The position numbers and the translations under genes were made by a program. The notes under the pieces are model-generated. The model was not told the DNA's origin, searched no databases, and worked only from the letters and a program-made list of their open reading frames with translations. A stretch of DNA of 64,000 nt from Auriscalpium vulgare. Lineage: Eukaryota > Basidiomycota > Agaricomycetes > Russulales > Auriscalpiaceae. This document shows, piece after piece, positions 12,530-24,093 of the stretch; position 1 is the stretch's first letter, and each line of letters opens with the position of its first letter. The stretch is taken from assembly GCA_019915015.1 (NCBI GenBank), contig JAHBBC010000011.1, positions 496,001-560,000 on the forward strand, written 5' to 3'.

Positions 12530-12995
12530 GACTGAGGAGAGAAGGGTGTGTCGAGGGAGGAGAAGCAAACGCGGTTGTGGATATCTGGATCTGATCGTAG
12601 GTGAGGAGTACAAAATAGGGAGGTTCAGACATATTTGGAATCCCGCCTCTTCAAATCTGCCTTGAAATATTTCAACTCACGTCCGTCGTCTTCAACGGGC
12701 GAGTGATCCCTCAGTGCTTAGCCACTGCCAGGAGGCTCCAGGGAGTTCGAGGCGATACCAGCAAGTAGCAAGCCATTTTACACCGAGAATATAGCTGAGG
12801 GGCTCCTTCGGACTCGATGATTGGTGAGGAGAGGGCTATATTGCAAACGCTTGTGAGGAGATATGTGTAGTGTATGTGAAAGCTTCCAATGTTAGACTGC
12901 ATGCGTGCACTACATGTCACTTTGAGCTACCCAATATTTCCGTGAAAAACACCGCACGGGCCAACAGACTCCTTGTTACCCCGAGCATCTGTCTT
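12530..12995. other. Intergenic, cofilin promoter and eIF5 3' flank
   Basis: Between two minus-strand genes. The part next to 12530 is the cofilin upstream region. No open frame of interest and no RNA gene was seen. Confidence 0.4.
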
Positions 12996-14371
12996 CTACT
13001 CATCGTCGTCGTCGTCCTCCTCATCGTCCTCAGCCTCTTCCAGCCACTATACATCTAGTTAGCGCGATTACGGGTACATCGGAAATGTTCAGTCACCTTC
13101 AGGAAAGGCTCGCTCGCCTTCCTCACTCGCTTGCTTGTCTCCTTGTCGACATACTTCTTGCTGACGTGCGTGCCCCATGTTTTCACCACTTCCTCTTCGA
13201 GGACGTCGGCTTGATAAAACTGCATGAGTATCTTCGGGATGGAAGGAACGAGGTCGGGGTAGTCAAGGCCGGCAAGGCGCTCAATGCCTCCCAGCAGAGC
13301 TTTCTGGTGCTTTTCGGAGGTCACCATCTGTCGAAGACTTCAGTTAGTGAGACGCCTCCAAGGTAAAGAGCAACCCCACCTTCGCAAAGATAGCAACATA
13401 TTTCGGGATCTCCGCAACGACGTCCTCGGTGAAGACGCCCTGCGCGAGGACCTGCACAGCCTTATGTTTTTTCTCGATACCGAGCTCCTGCACCTTCTTG
13501 AAGACGTCGATGGCGCTTGAGCCAGAATTCTCCTGAAGCCAGCGGCCCAGCTGCGAGTAGGGACTATCTGCGTCTTCATCGCTGTCGTCGTCTCCGCCAT
13601 TATTGGAGACGGCAAGGCTCGCTATGCCGGACTGCAATGCGCGAGCACGGCGCTCGACCGCCTCGGGAGACGTATCCGCAGACCAGTCCTCCTTTGCAAG
13701 CGCCGTGTCGGCATTCAGCTCGGCGGCCTCCGCCTTGATGCGCCTCGTGAGCTCGTCGTCACTGCCCGCACCGTTTTCCTCGCCGTCCGGATCACCGTTC
13801 TCACCGTTGATCTTGTTAGGCGGCGAGGGCGCCTCGGCGTGTCCGCCCTTGGACTTCTTGCCTTTTTTCGGCGGCGGGTTTTTGATGATGTAAGTCGAAA
13901 GGCGGTGGCGCATATCGACGTTGGTGCGCTCCCCGCAGGCCTTGCAGTCGCGGACGATCATCTCGTTCTTGGTGAGGATGAGATCGGTCTCCGGGTTCTT
14001 GCACGACCCGCAGAGCACAAACTTGTCAATGAAGGCATCAAGCAGCTCGCGCAGGCGTGTGGCGTCGTGGGCGCCGTTGACGATGTAGCGGTCGTTTTTC
14101 TCGTCGACGGACGTCTGGGCGCCGAGCTCCGAGCCGAAGAATTTCGTCGGGTAGGTGGGAGGGCGGGAGAGGGCGCGCGCGACATCGGCCATGTTGGGGA
14201 CAACGGTCTTGATGCCGTTACCTTTGCCCTCTATCTTCGTGAGGAGAATGGGCATGCTGCGAACAAAAATATATGGGCTTAGGGGATGCGCTTTGGGGTG
14301 TACGAGGCGACGTACCGGTAGCGGTAAAACTTGTCATCGACATCGCGGCGAACGTTGACAAAGCCGGCCAT
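12996..14371 (-). CDS. TIF5: Eukaryotic translation initiation factor 5
   Basis: eIF5 is the GTPase activator for eIF2 in the 43S/48S initiation complex and promotes start-codon selection in the cytosol. Exon 1 begins [19 protein letters not shown], which includes the GAP-critical arginine region near residue 15. It continues after a short intron as [21 protein letters not shown] four-cysteine zinc ribbon follows ([10 protein letters not shown] and [16 protein letters not shown]). Next come a Lys/Glu-rich linker and a W2 domain ([20 protein letters not shown], then [20 protein letters not shown]). The last small exon, reached through a GTGACT...TATAG intron, encodes [16 protein letters not shown], the AA-box 2 tail that contacts eIF2beta and eIF3. 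All domains are present. Confidence 0.95.
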
Positions 14372-14773
14372 GCTGGGCAGATCTTAGCGCTGCGGAGGCC
14401 GTGAGGATGAGCAGGCGGGCAAGCAACAAGAGCGCGCACAGTATAAGATATATTGGGATGAAGAAAACGCTGAAGCTGTGGGATACTGGAGGAGGGTTGG
14501 AGCATGAATCGACTGCTTTCACAGAGGATCACCAGGGGAGCTGTGCGAAGAGACGAAATAGTGGGCGAGGGGCGGGCGGTGGAGGGAGGAGGAGACAGCA
14601 GATGGTGGGTCGAGTGAGAGCATGCTGGCTGTCTCACGTGTCTCCGCCACACGTTCGAGCTCCGCTGCGGTCTCTGCCGGACGTCTTTGGCGGCCTTGCA
14701 TCCCCCAGTCCAACAGCGCCTCGCTGCAGTCACCCAACCACACCCTCGACACCGCCCCTCCTTGCAATACACC
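14372..14773. promoter_or_regulatory. Divergent promoter region of TIF5 and VMA3
   Basis: A 402-bp head-to-head spacer between the two start codons, so both genes draw their promoters from it. C/T-rich stretches lie just upstream of the VMA3 ATG (about 14735-14765). No individual operator can be defined by eye. Confidence 0.5.
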
Positions 14774-15741
14774 ATGTCCGATCTCTGCCCCGTCTACGCT
14801 CCCTTCTTTGGTGCCATGGTGAGTGCGCCCACTCATCGTACCGCAGGCAGCGCGACTGACTACCGTGTCATCAGGGCTGTACGAGTGCCATCGTATTTAC
14901 ATGTGAGTAGCTCGCCGTATCGTGTCCCCGCCAAGTCCACAGTGCTGAATTTATTTTCATAACACAGGTATTGGTGCTAGGTATGGGTTTTCTCTCTCGG
15001 CTCGCGCTGGACGACGCGTCAGACTGCCGCTACTGCGCAACTGGCAAGACTGACTGGCCTTCTCCAGCTACGGGACCGCCAAGTCCGGTGTTGGCATCTC
15101 CGCCATGGCCGTTCTCCGCCCCGATCTCATGATGAAAAATGTCGTCCCCGTCATCATGGCTGGTATCATCGCCGTACGCTACTCCTTCCTTGGGACGCCG
15201 TCCGCTGCCTGACACCTCTCGTCCTCAGATCTATGGCCTCGTCGTCTCCGTCCTCATTTCCGGCCAACGTACGTTACATTTGAGCTCATTTTATTTGCCA
15301 TGCATTGACGGGCAACCTGTTCAGTGGAGCCGCACATGTCGCTCTTCCAGGGCTTCATCCAGCTCGGCGCTGGTCTCTCCGTCGGCCTCGCTGGCCTCGC
15401 GGCTGGCTTTGCCATTGGCATCGTCGGCGATGCCGGTGTGCGTGGAACTGCCCAGCAGCCGCGGCTGTTCGTCGGCATGGTACGCTGAGCTGAACGCACC
15501 CCCTTGTATGCGTCTAACGCGCATCCTAGATCCTTATTCTCATCTTCGCCGAGGTGTTGGGTCTCTACGGTCCGTTTCCCCCCCCCTGGGCTAGGCTCTC
15601 CTTCAAAGCTGACTTCTATGCGTGCAGGTCTCATCGTTGCCCTCATCATGAACAACACGGCTTCGAGCAGCGGTGTACAGGTACGATTAGTCGATTGCAG
15701 CAGTTGACAGCCCGCTAATCCTCCCGTTCCAGTGCACGTAA
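14774..15741 (+). CDS. VMA3: V-type H+-ATPase 16-kDa proteolipid subunit c
   Basis: Subunit c of the Vo ring of the vacuolar H+-ATPase, which acidifies vacuole and Golgi. It is split over about eight small exons, joined here as [75 protein letters not shown], then an [20 protein letters not shown] segment, [20 protein letters not shown] and [20 protein letters not shown]. The last exon is only TGCACGTAA (15733-15741). Four transmembrane helices are evident. The essential proton-binding glutamate is in [10 protein letters not shown] of helix 4. Length (about 160 residues) and residues are those of subunit c rather than c' or c''. Confidence 0.93.
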
Positions 15742-15948
15742 AAGCAGGTAGCAGGGGATTGGTAGTCGTGACTCGTTTGCATGTGTTCTCGGTATGCACC
15801 TTTGTGACTACAAGTACTTTAATTACCATGCCTGCTTCGGCGTCGCCCTTCAAACTCTGAAATCGTGATCGTGTACCCTTTGCAAAGTCGTATCGCAGTG
15901 CGTGCTATGCTTTAAATACGGGCGAATAAAATATTGCAAAACCATGAC

Positions 15949-17756
15949 CTATCCACCTCCGACGCCGACGCGCCGTCGACTTGCGCCCGAACCTGCATGG
16001 ACGCTGCTCATGCGACTTCTTGCCTCGATGCGCTCCAACTCCTCCTCCCATGCGCGGACATGCTCGCCCGGCGGTTCTGGCATGGAGCTGACGCTCGTCT
16101 CGCCCGTGATGGTGTTGATCCTGGTCGCCGTGGGCGTCACGAGGACGGGCACCTGCGGGAGCGGCGCTGACACGGACTGTGCGATGGGCGGCGGCTTTGG
16201 CACGCCAGGAAACGAGGACGACGCCGAGCCGGGGCGCCATGCGCTGGAGGAGGCGCCTGTGCTCGTGCGCGGACGGCCGCCGCTCGTGTGTGGGCGGGCG
16301 TTTCGGCGCTCTTTGCTGGGCTTCGCGGTTGCTGTGGCAGCGGCGGCGACGCCCGCCGGGCCCCACGCTTCCATCTGCACCGGGCGACGGGGCTTCGTGC
16401 GCGATGTGGAGGCCACGGGTATGGTGGGGCTGGGAGGCGGGCGGGCCGCGTGGTACTTGGACAAGGCGAGCTGGCGATCAGCGTTGTTGGTAAGCGCAAC
16501 GGTGATGGGTTCTTCCTGAAGTTCAAGCGAGTCGGTGCCCGAAGCAGAGGTCACGACGAGCTGTGGTGAAAATCAGACAGAGGAAGATGAGGATACGCTG
16601 AGGACACAGACCTTGACCTTGACGAAAAAGCCGATGCGGACCATGTCGGTGTCCATGGTCTCGCCAACGGACCAGCGGTTCGTACTACGGGGAGCGGGCC
16701 ATTGCAGGGTGAGGGTGCGGCTCCAGAGGCCAGTTGCAGGGTCGCGAACAAAGCGGCCGGATGTGCTTTCGGTGCCGGCGACAATGTGGGTGATGAGCTT
16801 AAGCGGGGAAGAGTCTGGGTCGTGATCATGGGGTGTAGCGAACAAGGGTGTGCGGGAATGTGCGGAGGTTGCGATGGAGTCGAGGGTATATGTGCTGCTC
16901 GCGGGTGGGTATGGGGGTGCGAGCGATGGGGAGTCCGGGGGTGGGGGAGAGAGGAGAAGGTCGGGGGACAGGGGAGGCTCCCGGATTTGTATGCGACGCT
17001 CGACGGTGAGGGAGGCGGAGCGGACGTTGACGGAAGAATCGAGGGCGCTGAGGGTGATGGAGACAGAGAGCAGGTCGTCGGGACCGATCTGCTGTATGGG
17101 CACGCCGACGTGGTAGCGCAGGACGGGGGCGCGGAGCTTCGATGTCTGGCGGGGAAGGAGGAAGGGTGCGGGAGTGGGGAGCGGGGGCTGGGCGCTGGGC
17201 TCGCCGTAGCGCAGGACGGTGAGGTCTGCAGTCTTTACCTGGCGGGCGCCGAGACCGACAACGTAGGGATGTGCGATGACTGTGGGGGAGTGAGCGGTAG
17301 AAGGGGCGCTCGGGGAGCGGGGAGCGGACCTGCCTCGACGCGCCAAAAGACGCGGTAGTCTGGGTAGAACGCTGTGCTGAAGCCGGGGGAGTCGCGGGGG
17401 ACTGTGATGCGGAAGGGAGCGTCGAGGTCGACGAGGGGGGCGGCGTCGGTGTCTGGGGGCGGCTGCCAGAGGACGGCGGGGTACTCTGCGATGCGATTTG
17501 CGTGTATCTGGCCTGTGCGGCCGTGGTGGGCCTCGTAGCAGCGGACGAAGACGGTGAGGGAGTGTGCGAGGAGGGCCTTTGCGCTGGGATCTGGGCGGAC
17601 GAGAACGGCTGTGGGGGGTGAGCGGGGGCGGGGACAATGAGCGCGGGGGCGGGACTGACTGCCTTGGACGGTGAGCGGGGTGAGGCCCAGGTGGCCGTGG
17701 AAGGGGAACGCGCGGGCGCCGTTGCCCTTTGGGGAGAGGATGTGGATGAGGACCAT
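15949..17756 (-). CDS. Arrestin-fold domain protein, uncharacterised
   Basis: Resembles uncharacterised basidiomycete arrestin-like proteins. The first exon has a beta-sandwich-like region with the block SLTVFVRCYEAHHGRTG followed by YPAVLWQPP, as in arrestin N-domains. After an intron with acceptor CCCACAG come VIAHPYVVGLGARQVK and further beta-rich sequence, including RIGFFVKVKVK just before the last intron. The final exon begins LVVTSASGTDSLELQEEPIT, then becomes Pro/Ser/Arg-rich and disordered, ending HVRAWEEELERIEARSRMSS plus a basic tail. Such proteins often act as ubiquitin-ligase adaptors for plasma-membrane transporters. No PPxY motif was noticed, so that role is uncertain. The 5' exon may contain one more unrecognised intron. 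Confidence 0.7.
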
Positions 17757-17860
17757 CCTGCATGTGCGAGGGAAGGCCAGTCCCGAGCTATAAATCTCCC
17801 CCGCGCGAACACCCTATATATAGCGTCCTTGCCGCCTGCCACCACACCGGCCAGCCCAAC
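17757..17860. promoter_or_regulatory. Compact bidirectional promoter with TATA box
   Basis: Only 104 bp separate the start codons of the arrestin-like gene (-) and the SLC35F6-like gene (+). A TATA-like stretch (tatatatag) lies at about 17814-17822, some 40 bp before the plus-strand ATG. Confidence 0.55.
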
Positions 17861-19627
17861 ATGCCCGCCCTCTTCGTCCCCGCCCTCATCGCGGGCATGA
17901 TCTTCACCGTGAGCTGCACACGCCCGCTCAGCCCGTCCACCGCTCACCGCCAGCCAGGGATCATCCAACTCGCTTTGGTCAAAGTACCAGGTCTGCCCGA
18001 TCGCCCGCCCCCGCCCCTGCACGCGCTGAGCTCACCCTCCCGCCCAGGACATGCAATGCGTCGAGAACTGCACAGACCCAGACCCGTCCCACCACGTCCT
18101 GTACGAGCAGCCCGTCTGGCAGACCCTCCAGATGTTCCGTGAGTGTGCGCTGTCCTCCTCCCCGCCCGCGCCGCTCACCCGTCCGCGCCAGTCGGAGAAA
18201 TGCTCTGTACGCTTCTTGTTTCGCCGCCCAGCGCGCACCCATTGACCCGTATCCAGGCTTCCTTCCCGTCCTCTACACCGTCATCGCCTCGCGCCGGTCC
18301 GCACCCCTCGCCCTCCCATCGGACGCCGACGACGAGCCCTCGGACACCCTTGCAGACAAACCGCCTCTGCAGAAGCTCTCCGGCGCTCGCATCCTCCTCC
18401 TCTGGCTCCCCGCCCTATGCGACTGCACTGCGACTACCGTCCGTCTCCCTTCCAAGTATGCCACGTGCACCGCTCACCCCCATCTCAGCTCATGAACATC
18501 GGCCTCTTGTATACACCCGTGTCGATCTACCAGATGACCCGCGGCGCCCTCGTTCTCTTTGTCGGCGTCCTCTCTGTGATATTCCTCCACCGTCGGCTTC
18601 ACCTCTACCAGTACGTCCTCCACCCGTCGCGCTGCAACTCGGCTTACTCAAGCCCTTACGTCCAGATGGCTCTCCCTAGCCACCGTCATCCTCGGTGTCT
18701 CCCTCGTGGGCTTCAGCGGCTCGCTCATCAAGGACACGCTCCACACTTCCATGCTCGACGCCACCGACGAGCCGGAAGCGACAAAAGTTCTCCTCGGTAC
18801 GCCCTGTCTTCTAGCTGATGCGCATACATACTCATGTTCCACTAGGCGTTTTCTTCATTCTCTTCGCGCAGATCTTGTACGTCTAGTCTTTCTTCGTCAT
18901 GCTTCCGCTAATCTCTTCTAGCACGGCCACCCAATTTGTCGTCGAGGAGAAGATTCTCAGCCGCTACTCTGTGGCACCGCTCCTCGCGGTCGGCTACGAG
19001 GGCTTATTCGGCACGCTCTCCATCGTCCTTGCCCTCCCCCTCCTCCCGCTCATCACACCGTCCATCCCCGCCGACTCCGTTGCTGCTCCTTGGTTCGACC
19101 TGTCTCGCGGTTGGCACCAACTCGTCGACACGCCCACCGTCTTGTATTCTGGCCTTGTCATCGCGTGCTCCATTGCGCTCTACAACTACTTCGGACTGAG
19201 CGTGACCAAGCACGTCTCCGCGACCGCTCGCAGTCTCACCGACACATGCCGCACGCTCACCATTTGGATTGTCAGCCTTGGGCTCGGTTGGGAAGTCTTG
19301 CTCTTCCCGATTTCCCTCCTGCAGGTTGCTGGGTTCGCGCTGCTAGTGTACGGGACGGTACGCATCTGTGATCGCGCGTCCGTATGTCTACTCACGTGCC
19401 CGTAGTTCCTCTTCAACAACCTCGTACACCCCCCGGCGTTCCTGCGCCCTCCTCCTTCCACTGCGTCGACGGACGATACCGAGGCCGAGGCGGCGCCTCT
19501 TCTCGACGAAACGGCACGTCTGCCCGCGGATCTCGGCATGAGCGGCTTCGATGTAGTCCCCGAATCGCCTCGCCAACGATCGCGCAGCAAGAGCCACACG
19601 CGGAACTCAACGTCCGCCGCCGCATGA
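17861..19627 (+). CDS. SLC35F6-like drug/metabolite-family carrier
   Basis: Multi-pass membrane protein of the DMT superfamily, closest in order and motif to the SLC35F6/C2orf18 group, whose substrate is not established. Exons joined by hand give MPALFVPALIAGMIFT, then the loop DMQCVENCTDPDPSHHVLYE, then PALCDCTATTLMNIGLLYTP, SVIFLHRRLHLYQW, LATVILGVSLVGFSGSLIKD, QFVVEEKILSRYSVAPLLAV, GYEGLFGTLSIVL, ALYNYFGLSVTKHVSATARS and RTLTIWIVSLGLGWE. These match the family blocks PALCD, SS-x-Q-M-x-RGA, EEK and SVTK-x-(L/V)SAT-x-R. About ten transmembrane helices are predicted. The C-terminal tail is hydrophilic and begins after FLFNNLVHPPAF; it contains an acidic EAEAAPLLDE segment that could serve as an endosome/vacuole sorting signal. 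It shares a 104-bp promoter with the arrestin-like gene. Confidence 0.85.
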
Positions 19628-22600
19628 CGGCAGTCTCCAATCTGCCGTCGCTGATCTCATCGCGCAAGCTCATCATGGTTGTTGTTTTCGTGGTGTCATC
19701 CCATCTTCTTCTTAATCACGTACGACTTTTAATAAGCGGACTTGGGTGTTCTGCAGTAAATGCCGTGTGCCATCGAGAGATGCCTCCCCACCCTGAACTT
19801 CCATACATGCAGCGGCCAGCTAGCCTCCTCTTGACTCACAACTGGCGCATCAATTACAAGCGCAATCTGATGTCCGGAGCCGCCTACTTCACGCTTAGCG
19901 GTCTCCGGTCGCGTGCTGCAGCCATGCGGGCGAGACGAACGCGCCGCGCCTGCATGCATGCCCAATCGCCTGGCGCGCATCTCCGATCTTGAACACGCCT
20001 TGGGAAGTTGGGGCGGGAGCAATATCCCCCGCTTCTTTTGCGCTTTCATTTCGCCTGAGGGCGCAGTTCTCCCAGCCCGTGGATGCTCCGGCTGCGGATG
20101 CGCGCGCGGGCAGCCCACGCCATTGAGTTCGCCCGGCTTCGGCAGTATATCAGGCTTCGACCCACTTCTGTCGGGCCGATTCTGCGTTTTTTTCGGCTGT
20201 GCCGATAGATCTTGAAGACTTTTGTGCGCCGCCCAGCCGCCGCCTCCTATCAGTCTCCTATCCTCTCGATCCTGTGTCTGTAAAATGCGTGATGCTCACC
20301 CGAAGGCAAGGCGCGTATCACACTGACTTGGAAGGCTCACAGCGCCTGCTGCTTCTCTTCGTCTCACAGACCCCGGAGACTATCGCGAGACTATCGCTGG
20401 GCGCTGGCCGGTATGTCACTTTTTCTGAATGGGCCACGCCACTCGACGGAGAGTGGTCAATTCTTGGGCTTCTCTGTCAAACGAACCTTCAGCGGCCCCC
20501 TCGGTTGTCATGGTAGGACCTCCCGCATGTATATTTCATGCGCTTGGGCTAGCAACCAGCGCGGGCAGCACCATACGAGGCGAGCACATATGGACTGGTC
20601 GGACTCTCATTCCGTGCACGCTGGGATCAGGAAGAGGAAGCAGCAGGCATGTGGCAAGCCGCGCACCCGCATCAAACGTCTGACCGTGGCCTCGTTTAGG
20701 GCATGCACGTCTTCGAACACACCGCGCCTGTCACGAAGTACTGTCCCCAGGCGCCACAACCATATCATGCCCGCTTCGCAGTCCGCCGACGCTGCAGCGC
20801 GTTCTTGTTCACGAGCAGAGCCGGGGCGCTGATAAATATACTTCCATCCAAGTTCCGATCCCTCCGCATACTTCAAGGGCGTTACGGCGTTAAGTTTGCG
20901 CCTTTTGCGCCGTACGTGACTGTTTCGATTGAGACAATGGCTGACCGGACTCTTCCCATCCAGATTGACTTTCAATTGTGCTTTATGTTTCTGGCATTGG
21001 CGTCACCACATCCTGTGCGTACGTATCCTTCGAGTGGCGTCGATGCGCCCGCTCTTGGGCGCGGGCGGCCGTAGCTCTGCACCCGTAAATATGTGGCTTC
21101 GCTCCTGACCGTGACCACTGCTGCGTACACAGCCGGCCCCTTCTCTTACGGTCAGTTTCTGGCCCTGCGCGGCTTTTGTTTTGGCGCATACCTTTCTGTT
21201 ATCGTCCGAATGAAGGTTCGCTCCCGCGTTGCGTGCGTGCGATCCCCCAGTATAGGCAGCGCCTTCCATTCTCCGAGCTTTCTAGGTGCATCGTTCTCCC
21301 TTCCTCGAAGCACACACTGCGCTCGTTTCCTGACGGCCCCGGAGGTGAACACCCCCGGCGGACAAACAAGTCAGGTCAACTGCCAATACTGACCGAGACT
21401 AGTTTTCCATGTGATTTGTGTTGCAGGGCTGTTGCAGGGTCTCGTGCTCACCGATGGTCGACCGCGAGCCGCATAGTGGCCCGACTTGTAAGTCCGAAGG
21501 CTCGTGGATGATGTTGCTTTGGATGGCCGCTCAGATGCATCGTCACTCGTACAGCTGTAGCCATCTGGAAGATGGTGATTGACAGCAGTAACAATAGATC
21601 GTCCACGAGCGCTTCATCCAGCACGACGGACGGGCGCATAGTAAAATTGAGCCCGCACGTGTTCTATGTCGATAAGCCGACATAGCGGAGCATCGCTGCC
21701 GATTTGTTAGGAGATGACGAAAGCCAGACAAGCCGCGTTCGCTGATTAGGTGCATCATCCAGACCCGAGCTTTCCAGCTGACCCAAACAACAGATATTAC
21801 TGGTAAAGATAAACAACCAGAGTTGCGGCTGCTGCCATCTGAGCGATATCTGCCGGATGTGCCAGTGCCGAGACCCTGAACAGTTGCTCCATGATGGTGC
21901 TCAAATGAAGCAGCCAAAATGACTTTATTCTGAGCTGAGACTGACAACGGTGTATGTAGAAACCACGGGGACTTACCGGGTCAATAAGTCCTATATATTA
22001 TGTTTGCTAACCTTCCCAGCAGAGAGAGCAGAGCACGATGGAGATAGGAAGACTCGTAGTTAGATATTGCTCTATATAGCCGCTCATAAACACCGTGACG
22101 ATTCGCTCGCGGTACAACTGTAGCCATCTGGAAGGTGGTTGACATCGGGCGTAATTAACCCGTCCACAAGCGCTTCATTCAGTGCTCATGGATTAGCGAA
22201 GGACGACAGACGGGCGCATAGAAAGTTGAGCTTGGACCCGCAGCAAGAGATAAGCCGACACACGGAGCATCGCTGGCGACTGCTTACTTAGGAGATGACG
22301 CGTCGCTGATTAGGTGCATCATCCAAACCAAAACTTTCCAGATGACCCAAGCAACAGAGAGAGACTACTGTTATGATGGACCGCCACAGTTGCGGCTGTC
22401 AAGTCACCCGACAGCGTGTAGCGATATCTGCAGAATGTCTAGACCTCAAAAAGTTGCTCCACATCGCTGAGATGAAGCAGCCCAGATGAACTTTGTTCTG
22501 AGCTGAGACTGGCGATGGTGTATGTAGAGACCATGGAGACTTACCGGGTCAAGAAGTCGACAAGTTGCAGCCATCGGACGTAAAAGGGTCGGTGTCCATG

Positions 22601-23139
22601 CGTTCGCTACCTTTCCAAGCCAAGAGAGCGGACCACGACTGGGGATAGGAAGACTCGTGGAGTTAGCGGGTGTGTACTAGAGTCTAGACGCGGCGAGCGA
22701 GAGAGCCTCGGAGGAGCAGATGAACCGAGTCTGAGGGAGCTGTGGTCTGGCTTAGAACATGATCGCTGTCCTACCGTGCGGTCGACGGATGTCGAGATCA
22801 TTTATGAGTGCTGTTGCTACTGGTGAAAGGCAGATCTGACAGATGCGCGCAGTGTCAAAGTCGGATCCGGGTGTGACCGGGAGATACGTAAAGGTGGCGG
22901 ACGCGACGCGACCAGTCGACTCCGAGTCGGAGCGGCCAGCGGCGGCGGCGAGCGCGCCCCACTCCAACACAACTCTCGCTTGACGGTTGCCATCCTCCTC
23001 TCCCCCTCCCCTTTCAAAGTATCTCGCGCTGCCTTGACGCCCTTCATCGCTCCCTTCTTTTTGCTCCTTTCCTCCTCGCATCTGCATCTGCATCGCATCC
23101 ACATCTTTCGCTCACCCTTCCCCACCTGCTACTCAAAAA
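19628..23139. other. 3.5-kb region without a recognised gene
   Basis: Many short open frames occur on both strands (up to about 200 codons), but none shows family resemblance or convincing splicing. The left part (19.6-21.5 kb) is GC-rich. The part from 21.5 to 22.7 kb contains a diverged tandem duplication listed separately. The last few hundred bases are C/T-rich and form the promoter of the gene at 23140. Confidence 0.4.
21545..22668. repeat. Diverged direct tandem duplication, unit about 565 bp
   Basis: Two consecutive copies, about 21545-22075 and 22105-22668, share landmarks in the same order and spacing. tgtagccatctggaag occurs at 21556 and 22119, gctgattaggtgcatcatcc at 21741 and 22305, ttctgagctgagactg at 21928 and 22496, and gataggaagactcgt at 22043 and 22644. 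Offsets are 563, 564, 568 and 601 bp, so small indels have built up. The second copy holds an extra ~30 bp near 22556-22590. Neither copy has a long intact reading frame. Confidence 0.85.
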
Positions 23140-24093
23140 ATGCGCGTATTTGCTAGCCTTTCTTCCCTCCTCACGCTCGCTTTGTCCCTCTCTTCCTCGC
23201 TATGCGCTGTTTCTGCTTCCCATGAACCCATCAAGCGTGCCGACCACCACCGTCGCTCAGCCTCCCTCGCGGTCAGGGACCCCGGCCATCTCAGCAAACG
23301 CTTCGCAAACGCCCGCTTCTCTTTCTACGCCGATGGTCTCGGTGCCTGTGGAAAGACTAACAGCCCTGGTGATTTCGTACGTCAATCTCTCATTATCCGC
23401 GTACTTTCATCTTGACTGACTGGCCTCAGATCGTCGCCCTCAATTCTGCTGTAAGTCCTCTCAGCCGTGTGCCCACTGTACGTTGACCCAAGCTGCGTCA
23501 CCCCTTCAGCAATATGGTGGAGGACAGCACTGCTTCGAGACTATCACCATCTCCTATCAGGGCAAGTCCACCCAGGCTACTATCGTAGACGAGGTATGCA
23601 TTTTACCATAAGTACCTGTGTGGAACTGTAGCCTGACTGTCACCGCCGACCGCAGTGCCCCGGCTGTCCCTTTGCAGGCCTCGACATGTCCGAAGGTCTG
23701 TTTAACTTCTTCGCCCCAGAGTCCGAGGGCATCATCTACGGCGATTGGGATTTCGGTGGCTCTGCCGAGCCAGCAACCACGTCGTCTCCAAAGCCCACTC
23801 CCAAGCCGACTACCTCGTCCACGCCGCCGCCGCCGCCTGCAACCTCCACCACGAAGCACACTACCTCCGCGGCACCGACCACGTCGAGCGCGCCCACCTC
23901 GTCGTCAACGCCAACGTCGACGAAGCCCAGCACGACGAGCACGACTCCGACGAGCACGCAGCCCACCGTCACGGACGCTAGCGTCGCTACTGCCGGTGCC
24001 GTTCAGGATTCTGGGGACAGTGGTCTTTACACGTTGAATCTTGCCCTGGTCTCAATGGGCATGCTGCTCGACCAGGCTTCGCAAGCGCAGTGA
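23140..24093 (+). CDS. Secreted RlpA-like double-psi beta-barrel protein
   Basis: Small secreted protein with an expansin/RlpA-like DPBB domain. A signal peptide (VFASLSSLLTLALSLSSSL) is followed by a propeptide ending HLSKR, a Kex2-type site directly before the DPBB. Joined exons read FANARFSFYADGLGACGK, IVALNSA, QYGGGQHCFETITISYQGKS, ATIVDECPGCPFAGLDMSEG and LFNFFAPESEGIIYGDWDF. The GKSTQATIVDECPGC block is diagnostic. The conserved Asp of the Vx-D-x-CPGC segment is present. A Thr/Ser/Pro-rich tail of about 90 residues follows, as in wall-associated mucin-like linkers. The end, LYTLNLALVSMGMLL plus seven polar residues, is only weakly GPI-like. A paralogue starts at 63394. In plants and bacteria such folds bind glucan or peptidoglycan; here the ligand is unknown. 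Confidence 0.9.

Noticed and set aside
16573..18022. Pro/Arg/Ser-rich minus-strand frames of about 400 codons
   Set aside because: They overlap the arrestin-like exons in other frames and have shadow composition.
20413..21511. Several 100-140 codon plus-strand frames in the gene-free region
   Set aside because: Overlapping in different frames, no hydrophobic or motif pattern, no splice consensus linking them.
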